DNA of 42,304 nucleotides from contig NZ_JAGFOU010000032.1 in assembly GCF_017592395.1 (NCBI RefSeq), forward strand, positions 1-42,304, read 5' to 3'. The notes below the pieces were generated by a model. The model was not told where the DNA came from, made no database searches, and saw only the letters and a program-made list of their open reading frames with translations. Both the position numbers and the translations under genes were made by a program. Shown here in pieces: positions 1-7,015 of this stretch (positions within the stretch are counted from its first letter, which is position 1; the number at the start of each line of letters is the position of its first letter). The stretch is from Actinomyces bowdenii (GTDB lineage: Bacteria > Actinomycetota > Actinomycetes > Actinomycetales > Actinomycetaceae).

Positions 1-45
1 GGCCGGGGCGGGTACGGTATGCTTTTTGCGTGTGGGGGTTGCAGT

Positions 46-92
46 ATGCGAGTACCCCGCACTCGCATCCTGCACCCCGCACTCGCATGGTG
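46..92. repeat. ACTCGCAT hairpin repeat, copy 1
   Basis: ATGCGAGT at 46-53 pairs with ACTCGCAT at 61-68 around an ACCCCGC loop. A second ACTCGCAT follows at 81-88 after a TGCACCCCGC linker. The same unit (CCCCGCACTCGCAT, then CTGCACCCCGCACTCGC) recurs at 18350-18412, so this is a small dispersed repeat family and not a gene. The rest of 1-156 shows no coding sequence. Confidence 0.6.
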
Positions 93-156
93 GCGGCGGC
101 CCATGCCCACCGTACCTGGAGCACCCGGGCCCGGCCTCCGATCCGCCAGGGTGCGC

Positions 157-276
157 GGGTTCACGGGCGCGAGCATTGTGCCTCGTGAACCCACATGGAA
201 GAATCACCGATCGGCCTCCGGTTCACCTGTGCCCCCGCATGGGACCCGGACCCTCTGATCGCTTAAGGAGACACCG
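157..276 (+). promoter_or_regulatory. structured 5' leader of rpmE (possible L31 leader)
   Basis: GGGTTCACG at 157-165 pairs perfectly with CGTGAACCC at 184-192, enclosing a GGC/GCC inner helix. The remaining leader runs to the AAGGAG ribosome binding site at 265-270. Actinobacterial rpmE genes are known to carry autoregulatory L31 leaders. Assignment to that family is inference from position and the strong hairpin; I could not test it against a covariance model. Confidence 0.45.
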
Positions 277-489
277 ATGAAGCAGGGTATCCACCCCGAC
301 TACGTGGCCACCACGGTCACCTGCACTTGCGGCAACACCTTCGAGACCCGCTCGACCGTCACCTCCGGTGAGATCCGCGTCGACGTGTGCTCGGCCTGCC
401 ACCCCTTCTACACCGGCAAGCAGAAGATCCTCGACACCGGTGGCCGCGTGGCCCGCTTCGAGGCCCGCTACGGCAAGCGCAGCAAGTAG
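277..489 (+). CDS. rpmE: 50S ribosomal protein L31
   Basis: A 70-residue protein of normal L31 length beginning [10 protein letters not shown]. It is the zinc-binding (C+) form: paired cysteines C16/C18 (CTCGN) and the [12 protein letters not shown] segment supply the four ligands. It sits in the 50S subunit at the central protuberance, bridging toward the 30S. The ATG at 277 follows AAGGAG with good spacing. The next gene is prfA, and rho would be expected just upstream outside the window, as in many actinobacteria. A strong terminator follows directly, so rpmE may be mostly monocistronic. Confidence 0.96.
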   Translation: MKQGIHPDYVATTVTCTCGNTFETRSTVTSGEIRVDVCSACHPFYTGKQKILDTGGRVARFEARYGKRSK

Positions 490-498
490 CCCTGCCCC

Positions 499-542
499 AC
501 GACGCCGACGGACGGCTCCACGCGAGCCGCCGTCGGCGTCGT
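499..542 (+). terminator. strong hairpin terminator after rpmE
   Basis: ACGACGCCGACGG at 499-511 pairs with CCGTCGGCGTCGT at 530-542, and an inner CGGCT/AGCCG helix (513-517/525-529) closes a 7-base loop. It lies 10 bases after the rpmE stop. No U-tract follows, which is common for actinobacterial terminators. Confidence 0.75.
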
Positions 543-662
543 CGTGCATATGCGGCCCGCACCGGCCCCACAGGCCCCGCGGCCCCGCAGATGGCGGCCC
601 CGGGCACGCCAGCCCAGTGGCCGACCACCGACAACCAGCGCAGCATTGAGGAAAGGTGAGCC

Positions 663-1748
663 GTGAGCGACTTCCAAGCAGCCGCCCCGCTCCTGGAGGA
701 GTACGCGGCCATCGAGGCCGAGATGTCCGGCCCCGCGGCCTCCGACCCGGCGGCCATGCGCCGACTGGGGCGCCGCTACGCCGAGCTCGGGCGGGTGGTG
801 GCCGCCCACCGCGCCTGGCGGGCCGCCAGCGCCGACCTGGCCGACGCCGTCGAGCTGGCCGAGGAGGACGCGGACTTCGCCGAGGAGCTCCCCGCACTGC
901 GCCAGGCCGAGGCCGAGGCCGCCGAGCGCCTGCGCGAGGTGCTCGTGCCCCGTGACCCCGACGACGCCCGCGATGTCATCATCGAGGTCAAGGCGGGGGA
1001 GGGCGGGGAGGAGTCCGCCCTGTTCGCCTCCGACCTGGCCCGCATGTACACCCGCTACGCCGAGCGCCAGGGCTGGGCGGTGGAGGTCCTGGACGCCACC
1101 GACTCCGACCTGGGCGGGTACAAGGACGTGCGCCTGGCCATCAAGTCCCGCACCCCCGTGGAGCCCCAGGAGGGGGTGTGGGCGCACCTGAAGTACGAGG
1201 GGGGCGTGCACCGCGTCCAGCGCGTGCCCGTCACCGAGAGCCAGGGGCGCATCCACACCTCGGCCGCCGGGGTGCTGGTCATGCCCGAGGCTGATGATCC
1301 CGGTGAGCTGGAGATCGACCCGGCCGATCTGCGCGTCGATGTCTTCCGCTCCTCGGGGCCCGGTGGGCAGAGCGTCAACACCACCGATTCGGCCGTGCGC
1401 CTCACCCACCTGCCCACCGGCATCGTGGTCTCCATGCAGAACGAGAAGTCCCAGCTGCAGAACAAGGAGGCGGCCATGCGCGTCCTGCGCGCCCGGCTCC
1501 TGGCCGAGCGGGCGGCCGCCGCCGCCGCCGAGGCCGCCGAGGCGCGCCGCAGCCAGGTGCGCACCGTGGACCGCTCCGAGCGCATCCGCACCTACAACTT
1601 CCCCGAGAACCGGATCGCCGACCACCGGACCGGATTCAAGGCCTACAACCTCGATGCGGTCCTCGATGGCGACCTGGGGCCCGTCATCGCCTCGGCCATC
1701 GCCATGGATGAGGCCGAGCGCCTGGCGGCCGTCGGGGACCAGGGGTGA
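663..1748 (+). CDS. prfA: peptide chain release factor 1
   Basis: A 361-residue class I release factor that reads UAA/UAG in the ribosomal A site and triggers peptidyl-tRNA hydrolysis. The RF1-specific anticodon tripeptide PVT is at residues 189-191 ([15 protein letters not shown]). The catalytic GGQ is at 234-236 ([11 protein letters not shown]), matching E. coli RF1 spacing. The GTG start at 663 is supported by GAGGAAAGG about 8 bases upstream. Its TGA stop overlaps the GTG of prmC, whose product methylates the GGQ glutamine, so the two are translationally coupled. Confidence 0.97.
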   Translation: MSDFQAAAPLLEEYAAIEAEMSGPAASDPAAMRRLGRRYAELGRVVAAHRAWRAASADLADAVELAEEDADFAEELPALRQAEAEAAERLREVLVPRDPDDARDVIIEVKAGEGGEESALFASDLARMYTRYAERQGWAVEVLDATDSDLGGYKDVRLAIKSRTPVEPQEGVWAHLKYEGGVHRVQRVPVTESQGRIHTSAAGVLVMPEADDPGELEIDPADLRVDVFRSSGPGGQSVNTTDSAVRLTHLPTGIVVSMQNEKSQLQNKEAAMRVLRARLLAERAAAAAAEAAEARRSQVRTVDRSERIRTYNFPENRIADHRTGFKAYNLDAVLDGDLGPVIASAIAMDEAERLAAVGDQG

Positions 1749-2692
1749 CAGGGAGCCGGGGCGGCGTCCGGGCCGGGAGCCCGCTGCTCGACCGGTCGCA
1801 GGCCCCTTCACGTTCTCGGGGGGCTCCCACCCAGCCGCTTGACCGCTACGCCTTCCGCCGCCTGGTCCGTGACGCCTCCCGGGCTCTGGGGCAGGAGGGT
1901 CTGAGCTCGCCTGAGAGCGACGCCCGGGCGCTGGCCGAGTTCGTCGTGGGGAGGCCTCTTGTCATGATCGACGGCGTGGGGGCCGACGACGTCGCGCGGT
2001 TCCTCGGGCTTGTGGAGCAGCGGTCCTCGCGCGTGCCGCTGCAGCACCTCACGGGGCGCATGTGGTTCCGGGGCCTGGAGCTGGTGTGCCGCCCGGGCGT
2101 GTTCATCGTGCGGCCCGAGACCGAGGTGGTGGCCGGCGCCGCGATCGAGGCGGCGCTTAAGGCGGCTCCGCCCTCGCAGCGGCCTGCGGTGGTGGACCTG
2201 TGCGCCGGCTCGGGTGCGATCGCCGCGGCGGTGGCCGTGGAGGTGCCCGCGGCGCGGGTGGTCGCCGTCGAGATCGACGATGCGGCTGCGGGCCTGGCGC
2301 GGGAGAACTGCGAGCGCCTGGCCCCGGGAAGGGTGGAGGTGGTGCGCGGCGACGCGACTGCTGAGGGGAGCCTCACCGGCCTCGACGGGGCGGTGGACGT
2401 CGTCGTGTCGAATCCGCCCTACGTGCCGGCGGGCGCGGTTGAGGATGCGGAGACCGAGCAGCACGATCCCGATCTGGCGCTCTACGGCGGGGGAGTCGAT
2501 GGCCTGGCGGTGCCCCGGGCTGTGGTGGGGCGCGCGGCGGTGCTGCTGCGGCAGGGCGGCACCCTGGTCATGGAGCACGACCCGGGGCAGGGCGCCGCGC
2601 TGCGGGGGGCGGCGCTGGAGGCGGGCTTCAGAAGCGTCGCCACCGGTCAGGACCTCGCCGGCCGCGACCGCTACCTGCGGGCGGTGCGCTGA
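1745..2692 (+). CDS. prmC: release factor glutamine methyltransferase PrmC
   Basis: An SAM-dependent N5-glutamine methyltransferase acting on the GGQ glutamine of release factors. The protein (315 residues) has a typical N-terminal helical domain and a Rossmann domain with the SAM loop [12 protein letters not shown] and the substrate-binding NPPY motif at residues 223-226. It is about 35 residues longer than the E. coli protein because of a poorly conserved basic N-terminal stretch. The GTG at 1745 overlaps the prfA stop in a GTGA. Initiation could be later, before [11 protein letters not shown]. The gene that often follows in related genomes (a tsaC/sua5 type) is not here; a toxin-antitoxin-like module occupies that position. 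Confidence 0.93.
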   Translation: MTGSRGGVRAGSPLLDRSQAPSRSRGAPTQPLDRYAFRRLVRDASRALGQEGLSSPESDARALAEFVVGRPLVMIDGVGADDVARFLGLVEQRSSRVPLQHLTGRMWFRGLELVCRPGVFIVRPETEVVAGAAIEAALKAAPPSQRPAVVDLCAGSGAIAAAVAVEVPAARVVAVEIDDAAAGLARENCERLAPGRVEVVRGDATAEGSLTGLDGAVDVVVSNPPYVPAGAVEDAETEQHDPDLALYGGGVDGLAVPRAVVGRAAVLLRQGGTLVMEHDPGQGAALRGAALEAGFRSVATGQDLAGRDRYLRAVR

Positions 2693-3003
2693 GGGGGGCT
2701 CGGGACGAGCGCGAGCCAGGCATTGGTGATGCCCTGCGAACGGTTGGGGTTCGCCTGGGCGCGCGACCCCTAGGCGGGCCGCGATCTCGGGGCGGGTGAC
2801 CAGGTCGGGGACAGGCGGATGATGCACAGCCTGTGGGACTGCAGCGCGGTGATCATCGCCTGCGCCGCTGAGTCAGGGCTGGGGCCCATGCCGAGGAAGG
2901 TCACGAGCTCCTGGCCGGTGTGATCAGTGCTAACGGTTCCCCCGTAGTCGTCGATGAGCATGTCGACGAGGCTGTCGTCAACGTGCTCCACATGGAAGGC
3001 CAT
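2693..3003 (-). pseudogene. decayed HTH-protein remnant fused to the DUF4411 gene
   Basis: The minus strand from an ATG at 3003 reads MAFHVEHVDDSLVDML, in frame with the end of the DUF4411 gene. After about residue IIRL of that frame a shift gives DLVTRPEIAARLGVAR (about 2819-2740), which looks like the recognition part of a MerR/XRE-type HTH. A second shift gives NRSQGITNAWLALVPSP. This looks like an originally separate HTH-domain gene broken by at least two frameshifts and joined to the PIN gene by loss of the latter's stop codon. The reading is inference from motif appearance only. Confidence 0.35.
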
Positions 3004-3528
3004 TGTTGACTGACAACGGGCCAGTAGGGCCTCCTCACTAAGGAGCGAGGGCGAGTGGGCGTCGCAGGAGCGCATCATCACGAACGTGTCGCACCAGGAG
3101 ACACCCATCGCATTGCAGGCATCGGGGATCTTGACCCGCTTTCGACTTCCCGAGTCTGCAACCTCGTGAGTGACGACGGTCAATCCGTAGGCCGCGGCAT
3201 GTGCGACCAGGAGGAAGTCGGCGTTGGATGCTGTGAACGCATTCAAGGCGGCAGGCGTGAAATGCTGTTGATGAGCCCATTGGATGAGAGGCTGGAACCA
3301 GGAGATCGTCCGCTGATCAGGGGAGACGAAGAATCCCTTGTGGCTCCTTGCCCAATCTGAGATCTCGTCCTGGCCGGCGAGCAGTTCCCGATGAACTGCA
3401 TCAATGCTGCACGCCTTCCCCGAGGCCTCGACGTGCTCGAGCCAATCCCAGAACCCCGGCGCCACATCGAAGGCATAGTATGAGTTCTTGGCCGGGATGA
3501 AGACGTTGGCGTCGAGGAGGCAGGTCAT
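2770..3528 (-). CDS. DUF4411 family PIN-like protein
   Basis: A 252-residue protein. Its first 155 or so residues have the PIN-like layout of DUF4411: LLDANVFIPAKN with D6, VHREL with E48, SNADFLLVAHA with D104, and a KIPDACNAMGVSWCDTF end motif. These acids would bind a divalent metal for RNase activity. Its ATG overlaps the stop of the upstream ImmA/IrrE gene by four bases, the usual pairing for this family, consistent with a toxin-antitoxin-like or phage-defence module. DUF4411 proteins usually end near residue 160. The extra 90 residues appear to come from a downstream HTH gene read in frame, so the C-terminus is probably not native. Codon use is less G/C-biased than in neighbours. Confidence 0.8.
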   Translation of the reverse strand: MTCLLDANVFIPAKNSYYAFDVAPGFWDWLEHVEASGKACSIDAVHRELLAGQDEISDWARSHKGFFVSPDQRTISWFQPLIQWAHQQHFTPAALNAFTASNADFLLVAHAAAYGLTVVTHEVADSGSRKRVKIPDACNAMGVSWCDTFVMMRSCDAHSPSLLSEEALLARCQSTMAFHVEHVDDSLVDMLIDDYGGTVSTDHTGQELVTFLGMGPSPDSAAQAMITALQSHRLCIIRLSPTWSPAPRSRPA

Positions 3529-4688
3529 GCTGCGACTGCCGTCCCTCCCAAACGGGCGAAGGTCTGGTGGCTCTGAGTTCCTAGTAGTCGGTAGGCGTCT
3601 CGGTAGAGGGTCTGGCCTTCATGCGCACTGGAGACGACTGCCTGGATGAAGGGGAGCCCGAGCCGGTACCGCTGCGTTGCGTAGAAATCTCCACCCGACG
3701 AGCCAGTGCTGCGGTGCTCCTCGAGGAGCTGCTCGCTGCGCTCCCGCTCGTGCTCCAGCAGTGCCTGGAACCGATCGGGAGTGAGAAGACTGTGGTCGCG
3801 AAGGCAGCAGAGAAGCACCTGGGAGCTGATTCCGTAGGACTCCGCGTGCCTCCGCAGGGCATGGGAATCCTCCAAGAGCTCAAGTGCGCCATCACGTGCG
3901 GACTGGGGGACGAGGACCTCCGCGGCAACTCGGTTGCACCACCGCTCGGCCGCAGGTGCGTGCTCGGCGAACGGGGTCGCATCGGATAGGGCGGAGCCCC
4001 CAAGCCACAGGTGAGAGAGCTCGTGAACCAGGGTGAAGACCTGTGCGGTCTTCGCGTCGGCGCCATTGATGAAGATGAGCGGGGCGAGGTCGTCGGTGAG
4101 GGTGAAGCCGCGGAACTCCCGCACGTCGAGCGGTCGGTATCTATTATTGCCGACAATGCCGCTGACCATCACCAGGACCCCCACCTCCTCCAGCCTCTCA
4201 ACCAGCGCTCTGCGAGCACTGCTGGCATTCTTGAAGCCTCGGGCACGCAGGGTGCTGATCTGCAGAGACTCGCTGATCCTGCGTGCCGCATCAGTGATGG
4301 GTGTTTCCGTTGTCAACGAGCCGATGAATGCGGGCCCCGGTCCACGGCTCGCTGCCACGTAGTCCCGGTACCAGTCCTGGCGGAGCTGGCAGGTGTGGAT
4401 TGTGTCGAGTAGATTGGCGGAGGGCTCTCGGAGTGCCTGATCGCCGAGCGTTCGCATATCCGGGATGGGGATCTCCTCGACGGGCGGCTCGGGTAGGAAC
4501 AGGGTGCCCAGGCCGACGTGAGTGGCCTTCGCGAAAGCCTCGAGCTGCTTGAGGGTGGGCCTCCTCGTGCCCTCGAGCCATCGGGGGAGCTTGTCCCGAA
4601 AGCCTGATGGGATATCGCGCGACTCCCAGCCGGCTCGTCGGGCTGCCCACTGCAGGAGGTCAGGCTCAACATCGACCCTGACGGTCAT
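3525..4688 (-). CDS. XRE-ImmA/IrrE family metallo-endopeptidase
   Basis: A 387-residue protein. The N-terminal 80 residues resemble an XRE-type helix-turn-helix (LLQWAARRAGW through LEAFAKATHVGLGTLFLP). A DUF955/COG2856 zinc peptidase domain follows, with HELSH at residues 222-226 inside VFTLVHELSHLWLG. ImmA-type peptidases cleave a partner repressor; in this fused form the protein may be a self-regulating antitoxin or regulator for the downstream PIN protein. The ATG at 4688 follows AAGGAGG. The module interrupts the prmC neighbourhood and is less GC-rich than its flanks, suggesting acquisition by transfer. Function of the pair is inferred from family pairing. Confidence 0.85.
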   Translation of the reverse strand: MTVRVDVEPDLLQWAARRAGWESRDIPSGFRDKLPRWLEGTRRPTLKQLEAFAKATHVGLGTLFLPEPPVEEIPIPDMRTLGDQALREPSANLLDTIHTCQLRQDWYRDYVAASRGPGPAFIGSLTTETPITDAARRISESLQISTLRARGFKNASSARRALVERLEEVGVLVMVSGIVGNNRYRPLDVREFRGFTLTDDLAPLIFINGADAKTAQVFTLVHELSHLWLGGSALSDATPFAEHAPAAERWCNRVAAEVLVPQSARDGALELLEDSHALRRHAESYGISSQVLLCCLRDHSLLTPDRFQALLEHERERSEQLLEEHRSTGSSGGDFYATQRYRLGLPFIQAVVSSAHEGQTLYRDAYRLLGTQSHQTFARLGGTAVAA

Positions 4689-4793
4689 GGCTGCCCTCCT
4701 TCATGCCCGTGCATGCGCAGCGCGGGTGCTCCACTGCCTTGCATTCAGCGTAGCAGGGGGATCGGAAGCCCAAGGCCCACCCCCGTTCGGACA

Positions 4794-5105
4794 TCAGCCG
4801 TCGGCGATGGCGCGCAGGGCCTCCAGGTGCGCCTGCCACTGGGTGCGGCCCTCCTTGGTCAAGGACATCCAGGTGCGGGGGCGCTTGCCGACGTAGCCCT
4901 TCTTGATGCGCACCAGGCCCAAGCCCTCGAGCTGGGAGGCCTGACGGCTGAGCACCGAGTCCGAGACCTGCAGGGTGTCGCGCAGGGTGGGGAAGTCGAT
5001 CTCCTCGGCCGAGGCCAGAGCAGCCGCCAGGGAGAAGCGCACAGGGTGCATGAGTGCGTCATTGAGCCGGTGGCGCGGGTGCTGATCGTATCGCCCGGTG
5101 CTCAC
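4794..5105 (-). CDS. winged-helix transcriptional regulator
   Basis: A 103-residue protein from a GTG at 5105 that overlaps the stop of the upstream membrane-protein gene (GTGA). The whole protein is one winged-helix domain: HPVRFSLAAALASAEEIDFPTLRDTLQVSDSVLSRQASQLEGLGLV is the HTH, and a basic wing (IKKGYVGKRPRTW) follows. It is the small MarR/ArsR-like type commonly encoded with a membrane protein whose expression it controls. A longer in-frame open frame upstream is rejected because it runs antisense-like through the membrane-protein gene. It probably autoregulates through the inverted repeat at 5865-5895. Confidence 0.85.
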   Translation of the reverse strand: MSTGRYDQHPRHRLNDALMHPVRFSLAAALASAEEIDFPTLRDTLQVSDSVLSRQASQLEGLGLVRIKKGYVGKRPRTWMSLTKEGRTQWQAHLEALRAIADG

Positions 5106-5800
5106 TGCCGCGCCTCCCGCCAAGCGCCCCACGTCGTCACCAGGGTGATCGCCCCGATGCCGGCGAGGGTGAACCAGAGCTCGCCCCTCCACAGCATCGT
5201 CATGCCAAGGATGATGAGCAGCCACAGGACGCCCCAGGTCGTCATCACCTGGATCCATCGTGCGGCGAAGCCGGCCCTGGTCGACCGCTGGAAGACCCCG
5301 AAGGCGATGAGGAGGACAACCATCCAGAGCATGGAGACCGCCAGTGGCAGCCATATGAGGCGCTCGTCGGTGAGGGAGGCCAGGTGCAGGGCGACGAGGG
5401 ACATCGAGCACAGGCATCCCAGGGCCAGCAGGAAGAGGCTCGGGACCACGATCGCGCGCGAGCGCGTGGAGGCGCCCAGGCGCTCGGCCCGCATGAGGAG
5501 AGCCTGGGCCTGAGCGGCGTCGAGCTGCTGGGCTGAGAGCGTGGGTGGCAAGAAGGGGTCCTCCTCCTGCGCCTCACCGACCGTCTCCTCCATCTGGCGG
5601 GCACGGCTGGCGGAGGCGGCGGTGAGGACCGCCACGGCATTCGCGACCACGAACACGCCCATCGCGGCCAACTCCGGGCTCCTCCTCACGACACTGATGA
5701 CGGTGAGGACGGCGAGCGCGGCGATGCCCAGCGCGAGAAGGATGCGCCCCGCCGGCCCCTGGAGGAGGGGTGACCGGCCTGGGGCCCTGTTGGTGCTCAT
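5102..5800 (-). CDS. multi-pass membrane protein of unknown function
   Basis: A 232-residue protein with about six hydrophobic segments: near residues 20-36, 45-63, 118-140, 147-167, 184-203 and 206-222. A charged cytoplasmic-looking loop with an acidic stretch (EEDPFLPP) and an arginine-rich helix lies between segments 2 and 3. I recognise no catalytic motif. The ATG at 5800 is preceded by TAGGAGC. It forms a two-gene operon with the overlapping winged-helix regulator, so it may be a regulated stress or export membrane component. Function is unknown. Confidence 0.8.
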   Translation of the reverse strand: MSTNRAPGRSPLLQGPAGRILLALGIAALAVLTVISVVRRSPELAAMGVFVVANAVAVLTAASASRARQMEETVGEAQEEDPFLPPTLSAQQLDAAQAQALLMRAERLGASTRSRAIVVPSLFLLALGCLCSMSLVALHLASLTDERLIWLPLAVSMLWMVVLLIAFGVFQRSTRAGFAARWIQVMTTWGVLWLLIILGMTMLWRGELWFTLAGIGAITLVTTWGAWREARQ

Positions 5801-5858
5801 GGTGTGCTCCTACGGGTTGGTGCGGCTGATGACGGAGCGTTCTCGCCCCATGCCTGAG

Positions 5859-5895
5859 ATCTTAGCAAATACTTTCCGTATCGGCAAGTACTTGC
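5859..5895 (-). promoter_or_regulatory. promoter and operator of the membrane protein-regulator operon
   Basis: On the minus strand TTGCCG (plus 5882-5887) and TAAGAT (plus 5859-5864) are separated by 17 bases, a good sigma-70-type promoter. Overlapping it is an inverted repeat, GCAAATACTT (5865-5874) and AAGTACTTGC (5886-5895), with one mismatch over 10-base arms. Position over the -35 and spacer suits repression by the winged-helix protein encoded second in the operon. Confidence 0.6.
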
Positions 5896-5925
5896 GTGTT
5901 GGCACCTGCGGTCCGGTGGGCCGCC

Positions 5926-6127
5926 GTTGCACATCTTCAGGTCCCGGCCTCACCGGTCCGTTCCGGTTCTTCCGCATGATCTCGCCGGTCTGCCAGGCTC
6001 GGTCGGGCTGAAGATGTGCAACGAGGGGGCTGCTGCACATCTTCAGTGCCCATTGGCGGGGCTCGGGTTGGATGAACCGCGGAATCATGCGGATCAACCA
6101 TTCGGTCGATTCTTGAAGATGTGCAGC
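5926..6127. repeat. palindrome pair A of the TGCACATCTTCA family
   Basis: Two hairpin elements lie 9 bases apart. The first, 5926-6022, has perfect 15-base ends GTTGCACATCTTCAG and its complement, with the central motif CGCATGATC at 5973. The second, 6032-6127, has 14-base ends GCTGCACATCTTCA and the central motif in the opposite orientation (ATCATGCG at 6084-6091). The pair lies between divergently transcribed genes. See the findings for the whole family. Confidence 0.85.
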
Positions 6128-6178
6128 GGGGCTGCGGTCGTCCTGCATCGATGATGCGGCACCGGCTATCGTGACGGC

Positions 6179-6895
6179 ATGAGTCCCCTGGCGGATACCC
6201 GGCTCGTCGAGGAGACGGACGTCCTCATCCGTGACCTGCGCGAGGCCCTGGCCGCAGCCGGCGATCCGGCGCGCGCCGCCCAGCAGCGGGCCTACCTCAA
6301 GTCCGAGATGGAGATGCACGGCGTCGGCGTCCCGGCCACCCGCCGCATCGCCCGGGCCGCCGCCGCCTCGCACCCCTCCCTCTGGCAGGAGGCCGCCGAC
6401 TGGCGGGCCGTCCTGCGGCGGGTGTGGGATGGTGCCGAGCGCCGGGAGGAGCGCTTCGCGGTGCTCGCCATCATCCGCTCCAGGCGCTCGGCCCCGCACG
6501 CCGATCGCATCGACTCCCTCGCCCTGTACGAGCACCTGCTGCGCACCGGCCGGTGGTGGGACCTGGTGGACGAGGCCTCGCACGCCGTCGGCCTGGTGGT
6601 CCTGGCCCACCCCGCCGCGGCCGCCCGGATGCGGGCCTGGGCGCTTGACTCGGACCTGTGGGTGCGCCGCAGTGCCATCATCTGCCAGCTCCAGCACAAG
6701 GAGCACACCGACCTGGACCTCCTGCGCGACGTCATCGAGGCCAACCAGGACGACGACGAGTTCTTCATCCGCAAGGCGATCGGCTGGGCGCTGCGCGACT
6801 ACGCCCGCACCGACGGCGAGTGGGTGCGCGCCTTCGTCGAGGCCCACCCGCGCCTGTCCCCGCTGAGCCGCCGAGAGGCCCTCAAGCACCTGTGA
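6179..6895 (+). CDS. DNA alkylation repair protein, AlkD-like
   Basis: A 238-residue all-helical HEAT-like repeat protein of the AlkD family, which excises positively charged N3/N7-alkylated bases without base flipping. Matching features are the N-terminal KSEMEMHGVGVP segment, RWWDLVDEASHAVG carrying the conserved Trp/Asp pair expected in the active site, WVRRSAIICQL, and FFIRKAIGWALRDYART near the C-terminus. Length is normal. The ATG at 6179 has no clear ribosome binding site, but TATCGT ends 6 bases before it, so the mRNA may be leaderless. It is a single-gene unit. Confidence 0.88.
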   Translation: MSPLADTRLVEETDVLIRDLREALAAAGDPARAAQQRAYLKSEMEMHGVGVPATRRIARAAAASHPSLWQEAADWRAVLRRVWDGAERREERFAVLAIIRSRRSAPHADRIDSLALYEHLLRTGRWWDLVDEASHAVGLVVLAHPAAAARMRAWALDSDLWVRRSAIICQLQHKEHTDLDLLRDVIEANQDDDEFFIRKAIGWALRDYARTDGEWVRAFVEAHPRLSPLSRREALKHL

Positions 6896-7015
6896 GCGGC
6901 CGCGCCTCTTTTCGCTGGGTGGCCCGCATCCTGACCGCCCAGAAGGTGCGGAATCAGCAGGCGGGCAACGGGTCACCGGGCAGGAAGCGGGTGAGCCCGC
7001 AGCGGCCGGAGTGAA

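Noticed and set aside
5926-6127. Reading the TGCACATCTTCA repeats as a CRISPR array
   Set aside because: The repeats are inverted ends of hairpins in pairs, not direct repeats with uniform spacers, and they are scattered over 33 kb.
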